8,389 nt of DNA, from positions 1 through 8,389 of the forward strand of contig SVKH01000066.1 of NCBI GenBank assembly GCA_015068545.1, given 5' to 3'. Of this stretch, positions 1 through 5,427 are shown piece after piece. The stretch is from Oscillospiraceae bacterium. GTDB lineage: Bacteria > Bacillota > Clostridia > UBA1381. The notes under the pieces are model-generated. The model was not told the DNA's origin and ran no database searches. It saw only the letters and a list, made by a program, of their open reading frames with translations. Every line of letters begins with the position of its first letter. Position 1 is the first letter of the stretch. The position numbers and the translations under genes are program-made.

Positions 1-65
1 GACAGAATCTTTGCAATATCTCTACCTATACCGGAACTTGCTCCGGTAACAACAGCCCATGCCAT
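1..65 (-). CDS. Short-chain dehydrogenase/reductase, N-terminal fragment (cut by window edge)
   Basis: Only the first 21 codons are visible; the gene runs off the left edge. They begin MAWAVVTGASSGIG, a beta strand followed by the TGxxxGIG glycine motif that binds NAD(P) in classical short-chain dehydrogenases/reductases, and continue into the first Rossmann helix. The ATG at 65 is preceded by AAAAGGA (minus-strand reading of 75-81), 9 bases upstream. The start lies 18 bases after the stop of the HPr-kinase-like gene, so it is probably the fourth gene of the thyA operon. Substrate and exact subfamily cannot be told because the catalytic Ser-Tyr-Lys part is outside the window. Confidence 0.85.
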   Translation of the reverse strand, partial: MAWAVVTGASSGIGRDIAKIL

Positions 66-83
66 ATTCTCACATCCTTTTGA

Positions 84-785
84 TTATTTTGACATTTCGT
101 TATACGCCATTATTGCCGCTTCTTCGCTGATGTTACAGCCCATTTTGTATACAGGAACCGATGTCAACACCTTTTCGATATGACCTAAAAGCAGATCCAT
201 ATCGTGCATTTCAAACGGTCTTATCGTTTGGTTAAGCAGTGCGGAAATTGCCGAACCTATATCCATTTTTTCTATCCAGTTTGTTTCGCTTCGTTCCAAA
301 AAGCATATGCCTGCAATTGGCGCTTTTACATTTATATTAAGGTCTGTTTTTCCACTCCATGGTGTTCCATAGGCAAATACACCATCTTCAATAGCTCGTA
401 TTGCCGGTTTATCATCATTTAGGATTTGGACTTTTTCGCCAAAAGCCTTCTGCCACAAGCCTGTGTGAGTGGACTTTCCTGTTCCGCTTGGCGCAGAGAA
501 AAGATACGCTCTTCCATCCATGATTACGGCTGATGAATGCAACATGAATCCGCCGTACTGGAGCATACCTGTATAGAAAACACTGCTGGTGAAAATGTAT
601 TCGCAGTCTTCAACAGAAAGATGCGGATTTTCTTTGTGCTTCTGCTCCAAAAACGCATCTGACAGGTATATAGTCATATCAGGCTTGCTGTCTTCATTGA
701 TTTTGTAGGCTTCTGCCTGCTTTTTTAGTCTGTTATACTTGTAACCCAAGTCCACCGTTATGTCGGCTATTTTGTGCAAATTCAT
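84..785 (-). CDS. HPr-kinase-like P-loop protein of unknown substrate
   Basis: A 233-residue protein related to the C-terminal kinase domain of HPr kinase/phosphorylase (HprK) and, more distantly, PEP carboxykinase. Visible motifs, in order: LHSSAV at 82-87, matching the IHG strand before the HprK P-loop; Walker A SAPSGTGKST at 97-106; LNDDKP at 122-127, matching the HprK acidic ADD motif; and YGTPWSGK at 139-146. The first 80 or so residues have no recognisable domain. The HprK N-terminal domain and the C-terminal signature tied to phosphorylase activity are not seen, so it is unlikely to be the true HPr regulator. Single-domain relatives are common in Clostridia, often uncharacterised; some members elsewhere phosphorylate modified peptides. 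The start is one base after the folA stop (TGA-T-ATG), with AAAGGGTG inside the last folA codons as ribosome binding site, so translation is probably coupled. Family is confident; function is unknown. Confidence 0.85.
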   Translation of the reverse strand: MNLHKIADITVDLGYKYNRLKKQAEAYKINEDSKPDMTIYLSDAFLEQKHKENPHLSVEDCEYIFTSSVFYTGMLQYGGFMLHSSAVIMDGRAYLFSAPSGTGKSTHTGLWQKAFGEKVQILNDDKPAIRAIEDGVFAYGTPWSGKTDLNINVKAPIAGICFLERSETNWIEKMDIGSAISALLNQTIRPFEMHDMDLLLGHIEKVLTSVPVYKMGCNISEEAAIMAYNEMSK

Positions 786-786
786 A

Positions 787-1272
787 TCATTTCACCCTTT
801 CATATCTGCAAAATTGTATTATGTGTCCGTTATCTTCAATCTCCTCGCCGGAATCAGCAAGACTCCATTCTTCACTTTCGTCAAGATTTACCATAAATCT
901 GTCCGCCTCAGCATATTCTTTTACCTTTGTGACATAGCAGGTATTACAATACTTTAGCATCTGACGGTAAATTTCCTCACCGCCTATGACAAAAATCTCA
1001 TCGTCATCATACCCCAGCTCCAAAACCGCTTCAATACTGTTTACCACAACGGCACCCTCGCATTTGTAATCGGGGTTTCGGGTTATAATAATATTTGTCC
1101 TTTTTGGCAAAGGCTTTGCTCCCGGGAATGTTTCAAGATTTTTCCTGCCCAGAACCACCACCTTGCCCAGCGTGGTTTCGCGGAAAAACTTCATATCCTT
1201 CGGTATGCTAAAAAGCAGGTCATTATCCTTTCCAATACCCCAGTTTTCCGAAACGGCTACAATTAAATTCAT
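787..1272 (-). CDS. folA: Dihydrofolate reductase
   Basis: This enzyme reduces dihydrofolate to tetrahydrofolate with NADPH in the cytoplasm, regenerating the cofactor oxidised by the neighbouring thymidylate synthase. The protein is 161 residues, a normal length. Visible motifs: A6 and WGIG at 11-14 in the N-terminal strand and Met20-type loop; IPKD with the catalytic acid D26; VVLGRKNLETFP at 39-50, the NADPH-binding loop; the strand TNIIITRN at 59-66; and FVIGGEEIY at 94-102. The near-universal Trp before the catalytic acid (E. coli W22) is F21 here, which I recall as common in clostridial sequences. I chose the ATG at 1272 because TAAGGAG lies 6 bases upstream and overlaps the thyA stop; an in-frame ATG at 1293 would lie inside thyA and has no such site. 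Gap to thyA is 10 bases, to the next gene 1 base. Confidence 0.95.
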   Translation of the reverse strand: MNLIVAVSENWGIGKDNDLLFSIPKDMKFFRETTLGKVVVLGRKNLETFPGAKPLPKRTNIIITRNPDYKCEGAVVVNSIEAVLELGYDDDEIFVIGGEEIYRQMLKYCNTCYVTKVKEYAEADRFMVNLDESEEWSLADSGEEIEDNGHIIQFCRYERVK

Positions 1273-1282
1273 GATTTTCTCC

Positions 1283-2110
1283 TTATATTGCAACAGGGAT
1301 TTTTATATCAAACTCGTTAAATTCATATCCCTCTAACTTTACATTTTCTTCGGTAATTTTATAGAAATCGTCAACATCATCTATTATTAGCTTTGGCGCA
1401 TCAAAGGTAGGCCTTTTTATAAGCTCTTCGATAATAGGCACATGACGGTCGTATATATGAGCATCCGCAATTACATGAACAAACTCACCCACGCCCAAGC
1501 CTGTCACCTTGGCAAAAAGGTGTACTAACAGCGCATACTGCACAACATTCCAGTTATTAGCTGTTAAAAAGTCGTTGCTTCGCTGATTCAAAAGCCCATT
1601 AAGCTTTCCATCCTTTACGCTGAAGGTCATGGAATATGCACATGGATACAGGTTCATCTCCGATAAATCCTGATGGTTGTAGATATTAGTCATAATTCGC
1701 CTTGAATTTGGGTTGTTTTTAAGGTCGAAAAGAACCCTGTCTACCTGATCAAATTCGCCTTCCCTGTATTTATGCTTTATTCCCAGTTGGTATCCGTAAG
1801 CCTTGCCAATACTGCCTGCTTCATCCGCCCACTGATCCCATATATGGCTCTTTAAATCATTAACATTATTGGACTTTTTCTGCCATATCCAGAGTAGCTC
1901 ATTCAGTGCCGATTTCCAATATGTACGCCTTAGAGTAAGGATAGGAAACTCCTTTTCAAGGTCATATCGGTTTACAATACCAAATCGGCTTATGGTATGG
2001 GCACTTTCGCCGTCATCCCACTTAGGACGCACCGCCATATCAGTATCCCAAACACCGTTATTTAATATATCTTTACAGTTCTGTATAAATAATTCGTCTG
2101 CGTAACTCAT
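1283..2110 (-). CDS. thyA: Thymidylate synthase
   Basis: ThyA makes dTMP from dUMP with methylene-tetrahydrofolate, yielding dihydrofolate for FolA next door. The protein is 275 residues from the chosen start. Visible family features: the FPILTLRR strand (55-62) and ELLW (71-74); SRRI at 136-139, the arginines that bind the dUMP phosphate; the catalytic cysteine C157 in YPCAYSMTF; QRSND at 176-180; N188, matching the dUMP-binding Asn; DAHIYDRH at 216-223; and the conserved C-terminus PVAI. The residue after the catalytic Cys is Ala, where E. coli has His, and GKAYGYQ replaces the usual GPVYGxQW. These suggest the divergent clostridial branch. The ATG at 2110 has GGAG 7 bases upstream. An in-frame ATG at 2140 lacks a ribosome binding site and lies at or before the likely transcript start. 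First gene of the minus-strand operon. Confidence 0.96.
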   Translation of the reverse strand: MSYADELFIQNCKDILNNGVWDTDMAVRPKWDDGESAHTISRFGIVNRYDLEKEFPILTLRRTYWKSALNELLWIWQKKSNNVNDLKSHIWDQWADEAGSIGKAYGYQLGIKHKYREGEFDQVDRVLFDLKNNPNSRRIMTNIYNHQDLSEMNLYPCAYSMTFSVKDGKLNGLLNQRSNDFLTANNWNVVQYALLVHLFAKVTGLGVGEFVHVIADAHIYDRHVPIIEELIKRPTFDAPKLIIDDVDDFYKITEENVKLEGYEFNEFDIKIPVAI

Positions 2111-2143
2111 AATACTACTCCATTTTAAATTATAATCCATTAT

Positions 2144-2172
2144 ATTATATCATATAACTTACTAAAACACAA
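2144..2172 (-). promoter_or_regulatory. Sigma-A-type promoter of the thyA operon
   Basis: Read on the minus strand there is a perfect -10, TATAAT (2144-2149), 17 bases after a weak -35, TTGTGT (2167-2172). It would start transcription near 2137, giving a leader of about 27 bases before the thyA ATG at 2110. The position supports 2110 rather than 2140 as the start. The -35 matches consensus at only three positions, and the region is very AT-rich, so the call is moderate. Confidence 0.55.
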
Positions 2173-2179
2173 TAAGCAT

Positions 2180-2200
2180 TATAATAAAAAAGATAGGAGG
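2180..2200 (+). promoter_or_regulatory. Possible -10 element and strong ribosome binding site of spmA
   Basis: TATAAT lies at 2180-2185 but no good -35 is found 16-18 bases upstream. CATATAAC at 2151-2158 loosely resembles a sigma-E -10 (CATACAAT), which would suit a mother-cell sporulation gene, again without a clear -35. The promoter class is therefore open. The ribosome binding site TAGGAGG at 2194-2200 is strong and sits 6 bases before the spmA ATG. If TATAAT is the real -10, this site is close to the 5' end of the message. Confidence 0.35.
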
Positions 2201-2206
2201 AATTTT

Positions 2207-2782
2207 ATGAATTATGTATGGTCTGGACTTATGATTATTTCCGTTGTGTTTGCTATTATAAACGGACGTGTCGAAGAGACAATGGCAGCCTGCCTTAACG
2301 GAGCAAAAGACTCGGTAACCGTTCTGATGTCTTTTGCAGGAATAATGTGCTTTTGGTCAGGGATTTTGCAGATATGCGAAAGATGCGGAGCGTCACAAAA
2401 ATGCGAAAGACTTCTTTCCCCTATAATTCGCAGGCTCTTTCCCCATACAAGCGCAAAGCCAGAGATAACTATGAACGTTATTTCCAACCTTTTTGGGCTT
2501 GGGAACGCTGCCACACCTTCCGGCATAGCCGCTATGGAGAAGATGGATAAAGAAAACTGTGAAGATTCACATCCATCCCATGAAATGAGCAGATTTGCAG
2601 TTATGAATACCGCCAGTTTGCAGATTATTCCCACAACGGTAATAGGAATCCTCGCTTCCTTTGGTAGCAAAAACCCTTATTCCATCATCCCTCTTATATG
2701 GATAAGTTCCTCAGTTTCCCTCTTTGTGGCACTTATTTTGGAAACAGTTCTGTATCGCCTTGAAGGGAGGAAGAAAAAATAG
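2207..2782 (+). CDS. spmA: Spore maturation protein A
   Basis: An integral membrane protein of 191 residues, close to the usual length of about 195. In Bacillus, SpmA and SpmB are needed for full dehydration of the spore core and heat resistance; both belong to the nucleoside-recognition (Gate) domain family. Visible: hydrophobic N-terminal segment (5-19) followed by INGR; a membrane segment near 38-56; the conserved FGLGNAATP motif at 96-104; the NTASLQIIPTTVIGI segment at 134-148; and a C-terminal membrane segment around 160-182 ending in a basic tail (RKKK). The start is fixed by AGGAGG 6 bases upstream. It is divergent from thyA and overlaps the likely start of spmB by 4 bases. No dacB is present beside it, unlike in B. 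subtilis. Its presence implies a spore-forming lineage, though not that this strain sporulates. Confidence 0.93.
   Translation: MNYVWSGLMIISVVFAIINGRVEETMAACLNGAKDSVTVLMSFAGIMCFWSGILQICERCGASQKCERLLSPIIRRLFPHTSAKPEITMNVISNLFGLGNAATPSGIAAMEKMDKENCEDSHPSHEMSRFAVMNTASLQIIPTTVIGILASFGSKNPYSIIPLIWISSSVSLFVALILETVLYRLEGRKKK
2765..2770 (+). promoter_or_regulatory. Ribosome binding site that decides the spmB start
   Basis: GGGAGG lies within the last codons of spmA. Eight bases downstream is ATA at 2779-2781, in frame with spmB. The only standard start in that frame near the N-terminus is TTG at 2812, 41 bases away and without any purine-rich site of its own. The spacing argues for initiation at or very near 2779. 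Confidence 0.7.
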
Positions 2783-3273
2783 CTTACGTCATTCCGATTT
2801 TAGTTGTTTTTTTGCTGATATATTCCTTTATAAAAGGAACTCAGGCATACGACGCATTCATAGAGGGCGGAGAAAAAGGTCTTAAAACCGTATTTGCCAT
2901 TTTCCCCGCGCTTGTTGCAATTTTATCCCTTTCTGCTATGCTGAACGCCTCAGGCGCTGTGGAGTATATATCCGGTCTTTTGGCACCGGTTTGCAAATTG
3001 TTTCACATTCCCGAAGAAATTCTGCCTCTTGCCATAATCAGACCTATGTCCGGAGGAGGATCTATCGGACTTTTGTCCCAGTTGGTACGGGACTACGGCG
3101 CAGAAAGCCGAATTGCCCGAATGGCGTGTATTTTATGCGCATCTACCGAGACAACATTCTATACGATTATGGTATATTTTAAGAAAACCAAGGTAAAATA
3201 TACAAAACGGGTGTTGACAGCTGCAATTTTTGGCGATTTAGTTGGAATTTTGTGCGCCAGCATACTGAGTTAG
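2779..3273 (+). CDS. spmB: Spore maturation protein B (probable ATA start)
   Basis: Partner of SpmA in spore core dehydration and a Gate-family membrane protein. From ATA at 2779 it has 164 residues, near the usual 170-178. Visible: N-terminal hydrophobic segment YVIPILVVFLLIYSF (3-17); AFIEGGEKG (26-34), the conserved family motif; membrane segment at 37-54; RPMSGGGS at 88-95; STETTFYTIMVYF at 122-134; and a final hydrophobic segment at 147-163. The frame is open upstream only to TGA at 2761, and no ATG or GTG lies between there and the conserved region. ATA is an allowed but rare initiator in bacteria; it has well-spaced GGGAGG upstream and overlaps the spmA stop (ATAG). Starting at TTG 2812 would delete most of the first membrane segment. 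A sequencing error at the start codon is the main alternative. Confidence 0.88.
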   Translation: MAYVIPILVVFLLIYSFIKGTQAYDAFIEGGEKGLKTVFAIFPALVAILSLSAMLNASGAVEYISGLLAPVCKLFHIPEEILPLAIIRPMSGGGSIGLLSQLVRDYGAESRIARMACILCASTETTFYTIMVYFKKTKVKYTKRVLTAAIFGDLVGILCASILS

Positions 3274-3315
3274 ATAAAAATTTAACAATTTTTTACTAAA
3301 CTTACATTATTATGC

Positions 3316-3344
3316 TTGAAATATTCTGACTGTTGTAGTATAAT
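3316..3344 (+). promoter_or_regulatory. Strong sigma-A promoter of the pgk operon
   Basis: TTGAAA (3316-3321) and a perfect TATAAT (3339-3344) are separated by exactly 17 bases. Transcription would begin near 3351, giving a leader of about 48 bases before the pgk ATG. This suits a highly expressed glycolytic operon and separates it from spmAB. I see no clear CggR or CcpA operator. Confidence 0.85.
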
Positions 3345-3354
3345 CAAGATGTAT

Positions 3355-3368
3355 GGGCTTATTCGCCC
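3355..3368 (+). other. Small leader hairpin upstream of pgk
   Basis: GGGC (3355-3358) and GCCC (3365-3368) form a 4-bp G+C-only stem with the 6-base loop TTATTC. It falls within a few bases of the predicted transcript start and about 16 bases before the ribosome binding site GAGAGGTG (3385-3392). A hairpin at the extreme 5' end could protect the message from decay. The stem is short, so function is speculative. Confidence 0.4.
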
Positions 3369-3398
3369 TAAGATAAACTATAATGAGAGGTGTCCAAA

Positions 3399-4595
3399 AT
3401 GTTAAACAAAAAAAGCGTAGAAGATATTGAAGTTAAGGGCAAAAGAGTCCTGGTAAGATGCGACTTTAACGTTCCCCTTGACGAAAACAGAAACATCACA
3501 GACGATACAAGAATAGTCGGAGCTCTTCCTACTATTAAATATCTTATCGAAAACGGTGCGAAGGTTATCCTTTGCTCACACATGGGCAAGCCAAAGGGCG
3601 AACCAAAGCCAGAACTTTCTCTTGCTCCTGTTGCTAAAGCTCTTTCTGAAAAGCTTGGCAAGGATGTAGTTTTCGCAGCTGATGACACAGTTGTTGGCGA
3701 AAACGCTAAAAAGGCAGTTAGCGAAATGGCAGAAGGCGACGTTGTTCTTCTTGAAAACACAAGATACAGAGCAGAGGAAACAAAGAACGTTGATACTTTC
3801 TCAGAAGAGCTTGCTTCTCTTGCTGACGTGTTTGTAAACGATGCTTTCGGTACAGCTCACAGAGCTCACTGCTCAAACGTAGGCGTTACAAAGTATCTTC
3901 CTGTTGCAGCTTGCGGTTACCTTATCCAAAAGGAAATCGAATTCCTTGGCAATGCAGTAAACAACCCTGTAAGACCTCTTGTAGCTGTACTTGGCGGTTC
4001 AAAGGTTTCATCAAAAATTTCAGTTATCAATAACCTACTTGAAAAGGTTGATACTCTTATCATCGGCGGCGGAATGGCATACACATTCATGAAGGCTCTT
4101 GGCGAAGAAGTTGGTGATTCTCTTCTTGAAGCTGATTACCTTGACTATGCTAAGGAAATGATGGCAAAAGCTGAAGAAAAGGGCGTTAAGCTACTTATCC
4201 CTGTAGATACAGTTGTTGCTCAGGAATTCTCAAACGATGCTCCATCCAAGACTGTTGCCCGTGGCGGCATCGAAGCTGGCTGGCAAGGTCTTGATATCGG
4301 CGAAAAGACAATCGAGCTTTACTCCGATGCACTAAAGAATGCAAAGACAGTTGTATGGAACGGACCTATGGGCGTATTTGAAATGTCAAACTTCGCAAAG
4401 GGTACAAACGCAATTGCACAGGTTCTTGCTGACATAGACGCTACAACAGTTATCGGCGGTGGCGATAGTGTTGCTGCTGTTAATAAGGCAGGTCTTGGCG
4501 ACAAGATGAGCCACATCTCAACAGGTGGCGGTGCTTCTCTTGAATTCCTAGAAGGCAAAGACCTTCCTGGTATTGTTGCTATTAACGATAAATAA
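3399..4595 (+). CDS. pgk: Phosphoglycerate kinase
   Basis: Converts 1,3-bisphosphoglycerate and ADP to 3-phosphoglycerate and ATP in cytoplasmic glycolysis. It has 398 residues, the normal two-domain length. The N-terminal substrate domain shows RCDFNVP (20-26), DDTR (35-38), SHMGKPKG (60-67, with M and K where SHLGRPKG is usual), LLENTRY (117-123) and NDAFGTAHRAH (147-157). The hinge and nucleotide domain show GGSKVSSKI (199-207), GGGMAYTF (223-230), WNGPMGVFE (320-328), GGGDS (353-357) and STGGGAS (374-380). The ATG at 3399 is 6 bases after GAGAGGTG; a GTG at 3390 overlaps that site and is unlikely. Codon use is strongly biased (many CTT Leu and GCT Ala), as in highly expressed genes. First gene of the operon; tpiA follows after 15 bases. 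Confidence 0.98.
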   Translation: MLNKKSVEDIEVKGKRVLVRCDFNVPLDENRNITDDTRIVGALPTIKYLIENGAKVILCSHMGKPKGEPKPELSLAPVAKALSEKLGKDVVFAADDTVVGENAKKAVSEMAEGDVVLLENTRYRAEETKNVDTFSEELASLADVFVNDAFGTAHRAHCSNVGVTKYLPVAACGYLIQKEIEFLGNAVNNPVRPLVAVLGGSKVSSKISVINNLLEKVDTLIIGGGMAYTFMKALGEEVGDSLLEADYLDYAKEMMAKAEEKGVKLLIPVDTVVAQEFSNDAPSKTVARGGIEAGWQGLDIGEKTIELYSDALKNAKTVVWNGPMGVFEMSNFAKGTNAIAQVLADIDATTVIGGGDSVAAVNKAGLGDKMSHISTGGGASLEFLEGKDLPGIVAINDK

Positions 4596-4610
4596 TAAGG
4601 AGATAATAAA

Positions 4611-5360
4611 ATGGGTAAATATATTGTTGCAGGTAACTGGAAGATGAATAAGCTTCCAAGCGAAACCTATGATTATGTAAAAGAAGTTGTTGAAGCTACA
4701 AAAGGTTCAAACTGCGAAGTAGTTTGCTGCACACCTTACGTGTGTCTTGCTCCGGCTATCGAAGCTGCAAAGGGCACACACGTTAAAATCGGTGCAGAAA
4801 ACCTACACTTTGAGGACAAGGGTGCCTACACAGGCGAAGTTTCTGCTGATATGCTAGTTGACCTTGGTGTTCAATACGTTATCATCGGTCACTCCGAAAG
4901 ACGTGAATACAACAACGAAACAGACGAAACAGTTAACTTGAAAACAAAGAAGGCTCTTGAAAAAGGCCTTATCCCAATTGTGTGCGTAGGCGAATCTTTA
5001 GAGCAAAGAGAAGCAGGCATCACAATGGATCTTATTGCTATCCAGATTAAAAAGGCTTTTGCAGACATCTCTGCAGAAGATGCTAAAAAGGTAGTAATCG
5101 CATATGAGCCAATCTGGGCAATCGGCACAGGAAAAACTGCTACAAGCGATCAGGCAGAAGAGGTTTGTGGCGGAATCAGAAAGATTCTTGCAGATCTTTA
5201 CTGCGAAAAATGCTCACTTGAATTTACTATTCAGTACGGCGGTAGCATGAATCCTGGCAACGCCGCTGAGCTTATGGCTAAGCCAAATATCGACGGCGGA
5301 CTTATCGGCGGAGCATCTCTTGTTGCAGAGAACTTTGCCGCTATAACAAAAAGCTGCTAA
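4611..5360 (+). CDS. tpiA: Triosephosphate isomerase
   Basis: Interconverts dihydroxyacetone phosphate and glyceraldehyde 3-phosphate; a TIM barrel of 249 residues, the usual size. Catalytic residues are all present: N9 and K11 in AGNWKMN, H94 in IIGHSERR, and E166 in YEPIWAIGTGKTA, which also holds flexible loop 6. The phosphate-binding YGGS is at 209-212 and GGLIGGASL at 219-227. The protein is fairly rich in cysteine (VVCCTPYVC at 37-45 and others), which may suit an anaerobe. AAGGAG at 4597-4602 lies 8 bases before the ATG. Co-transcribed with pgk; a strong hairpin follows the stop. Confidence 0.98.
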   Translation: MGKYIVAGNWKMNKLPSETYDYVKEVVEATKGSNCEVVCCTPYVCLAPAIEAAKGTHVKIGAENLHFEDKGAYTGEVSADMLVDLGVQYVIIGHSERREYNNETDETVNLKTKKALEKGLIPIVCVGESLEQREAGITMDLIAIQIKKAFADISAEDAKKVVIAYEPIWAIGTGKTATSDQAEEVCGGIRKILADLYCEKCSLEFTIQYGGSMNPGNAAELMAKPNIDGGLIGGASLVAENFAAITKSC

Positions 5361-5365
5361 TCCAA

Positions 5366-5393
5366 TTTAGGCGTAACACAAGTTACGCCTAAA
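5366..5393 (+). terminator. Intercistronic hairpin between tpiA and gpmI
   Basis: A perfect 12-bp stem (5366-5377 with 5382-5393; TTAGGCGTAAC forms the main left arm) with the 4-base loop ACAA begins 6 bases after the tpiA stop. The tract after it is A+T rich but broken (AATTTGTTAATTT), not a clean U run. It could be a partial Rho-independent terminator, or a processing and stability element that sets different mRNA levels for pgk-tpiA and gpmI. No good promoter is seen between the hairpin and gpmI, so some read-through is expected. Confidence 0.7.
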
Positions 5394-5427
5394 AATTTGT
5401 TAATTTACTACTATGGAGGAATTTAAT

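Noticed and set aside
84..785. Calling the kinase-like gene hprK
   Set aside because: It lacks the HprK N-terminal domain and phosphorylase signature, carries GTPWSGK instead, and is too short; nothing supports HPr as the substrate despite ptsI being in the window.
1273..1293. Upstream in-frame start for folA at 1293
   Set aside because: It lies inside thyA without a ribosome binding site; ATG 1272 has TAAGGAG upstream and begins at the conserved strand.
2111..2140. Upstream in-frame start for thyA at 2140
   Set aside because: No ribosome binding site, and it lies at or before the predicted transcript start; ATG 2110 has GGAG at proper spacing.
2212..2670. A 152-codon open frame on the minus strand inside spmA
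   Set aside because: It is antisense to the well-supported spmA, has no recognisable domain, and its composition follows from spmA codons.
3276..3293. AAAAATT...AATTTTT inverted repeat after spmB as a terminator
   Set aside because: A 7-bp stem of only A-T pairs is too weak to call; it may be chance in an AT-rich gap.
3368..3760. A 130-codon minus-strand open frame over the start of pgk
   Set aside because: Ser/Thr-rich antisense shadow of biased pgk codons, crossing the pgk ribosome binding site.
5413..5427. Upstream in-frame ATG for gpmI
   Set aside because: It overlaps the GGAGGA ribosome binding site that serves ATG 5428.
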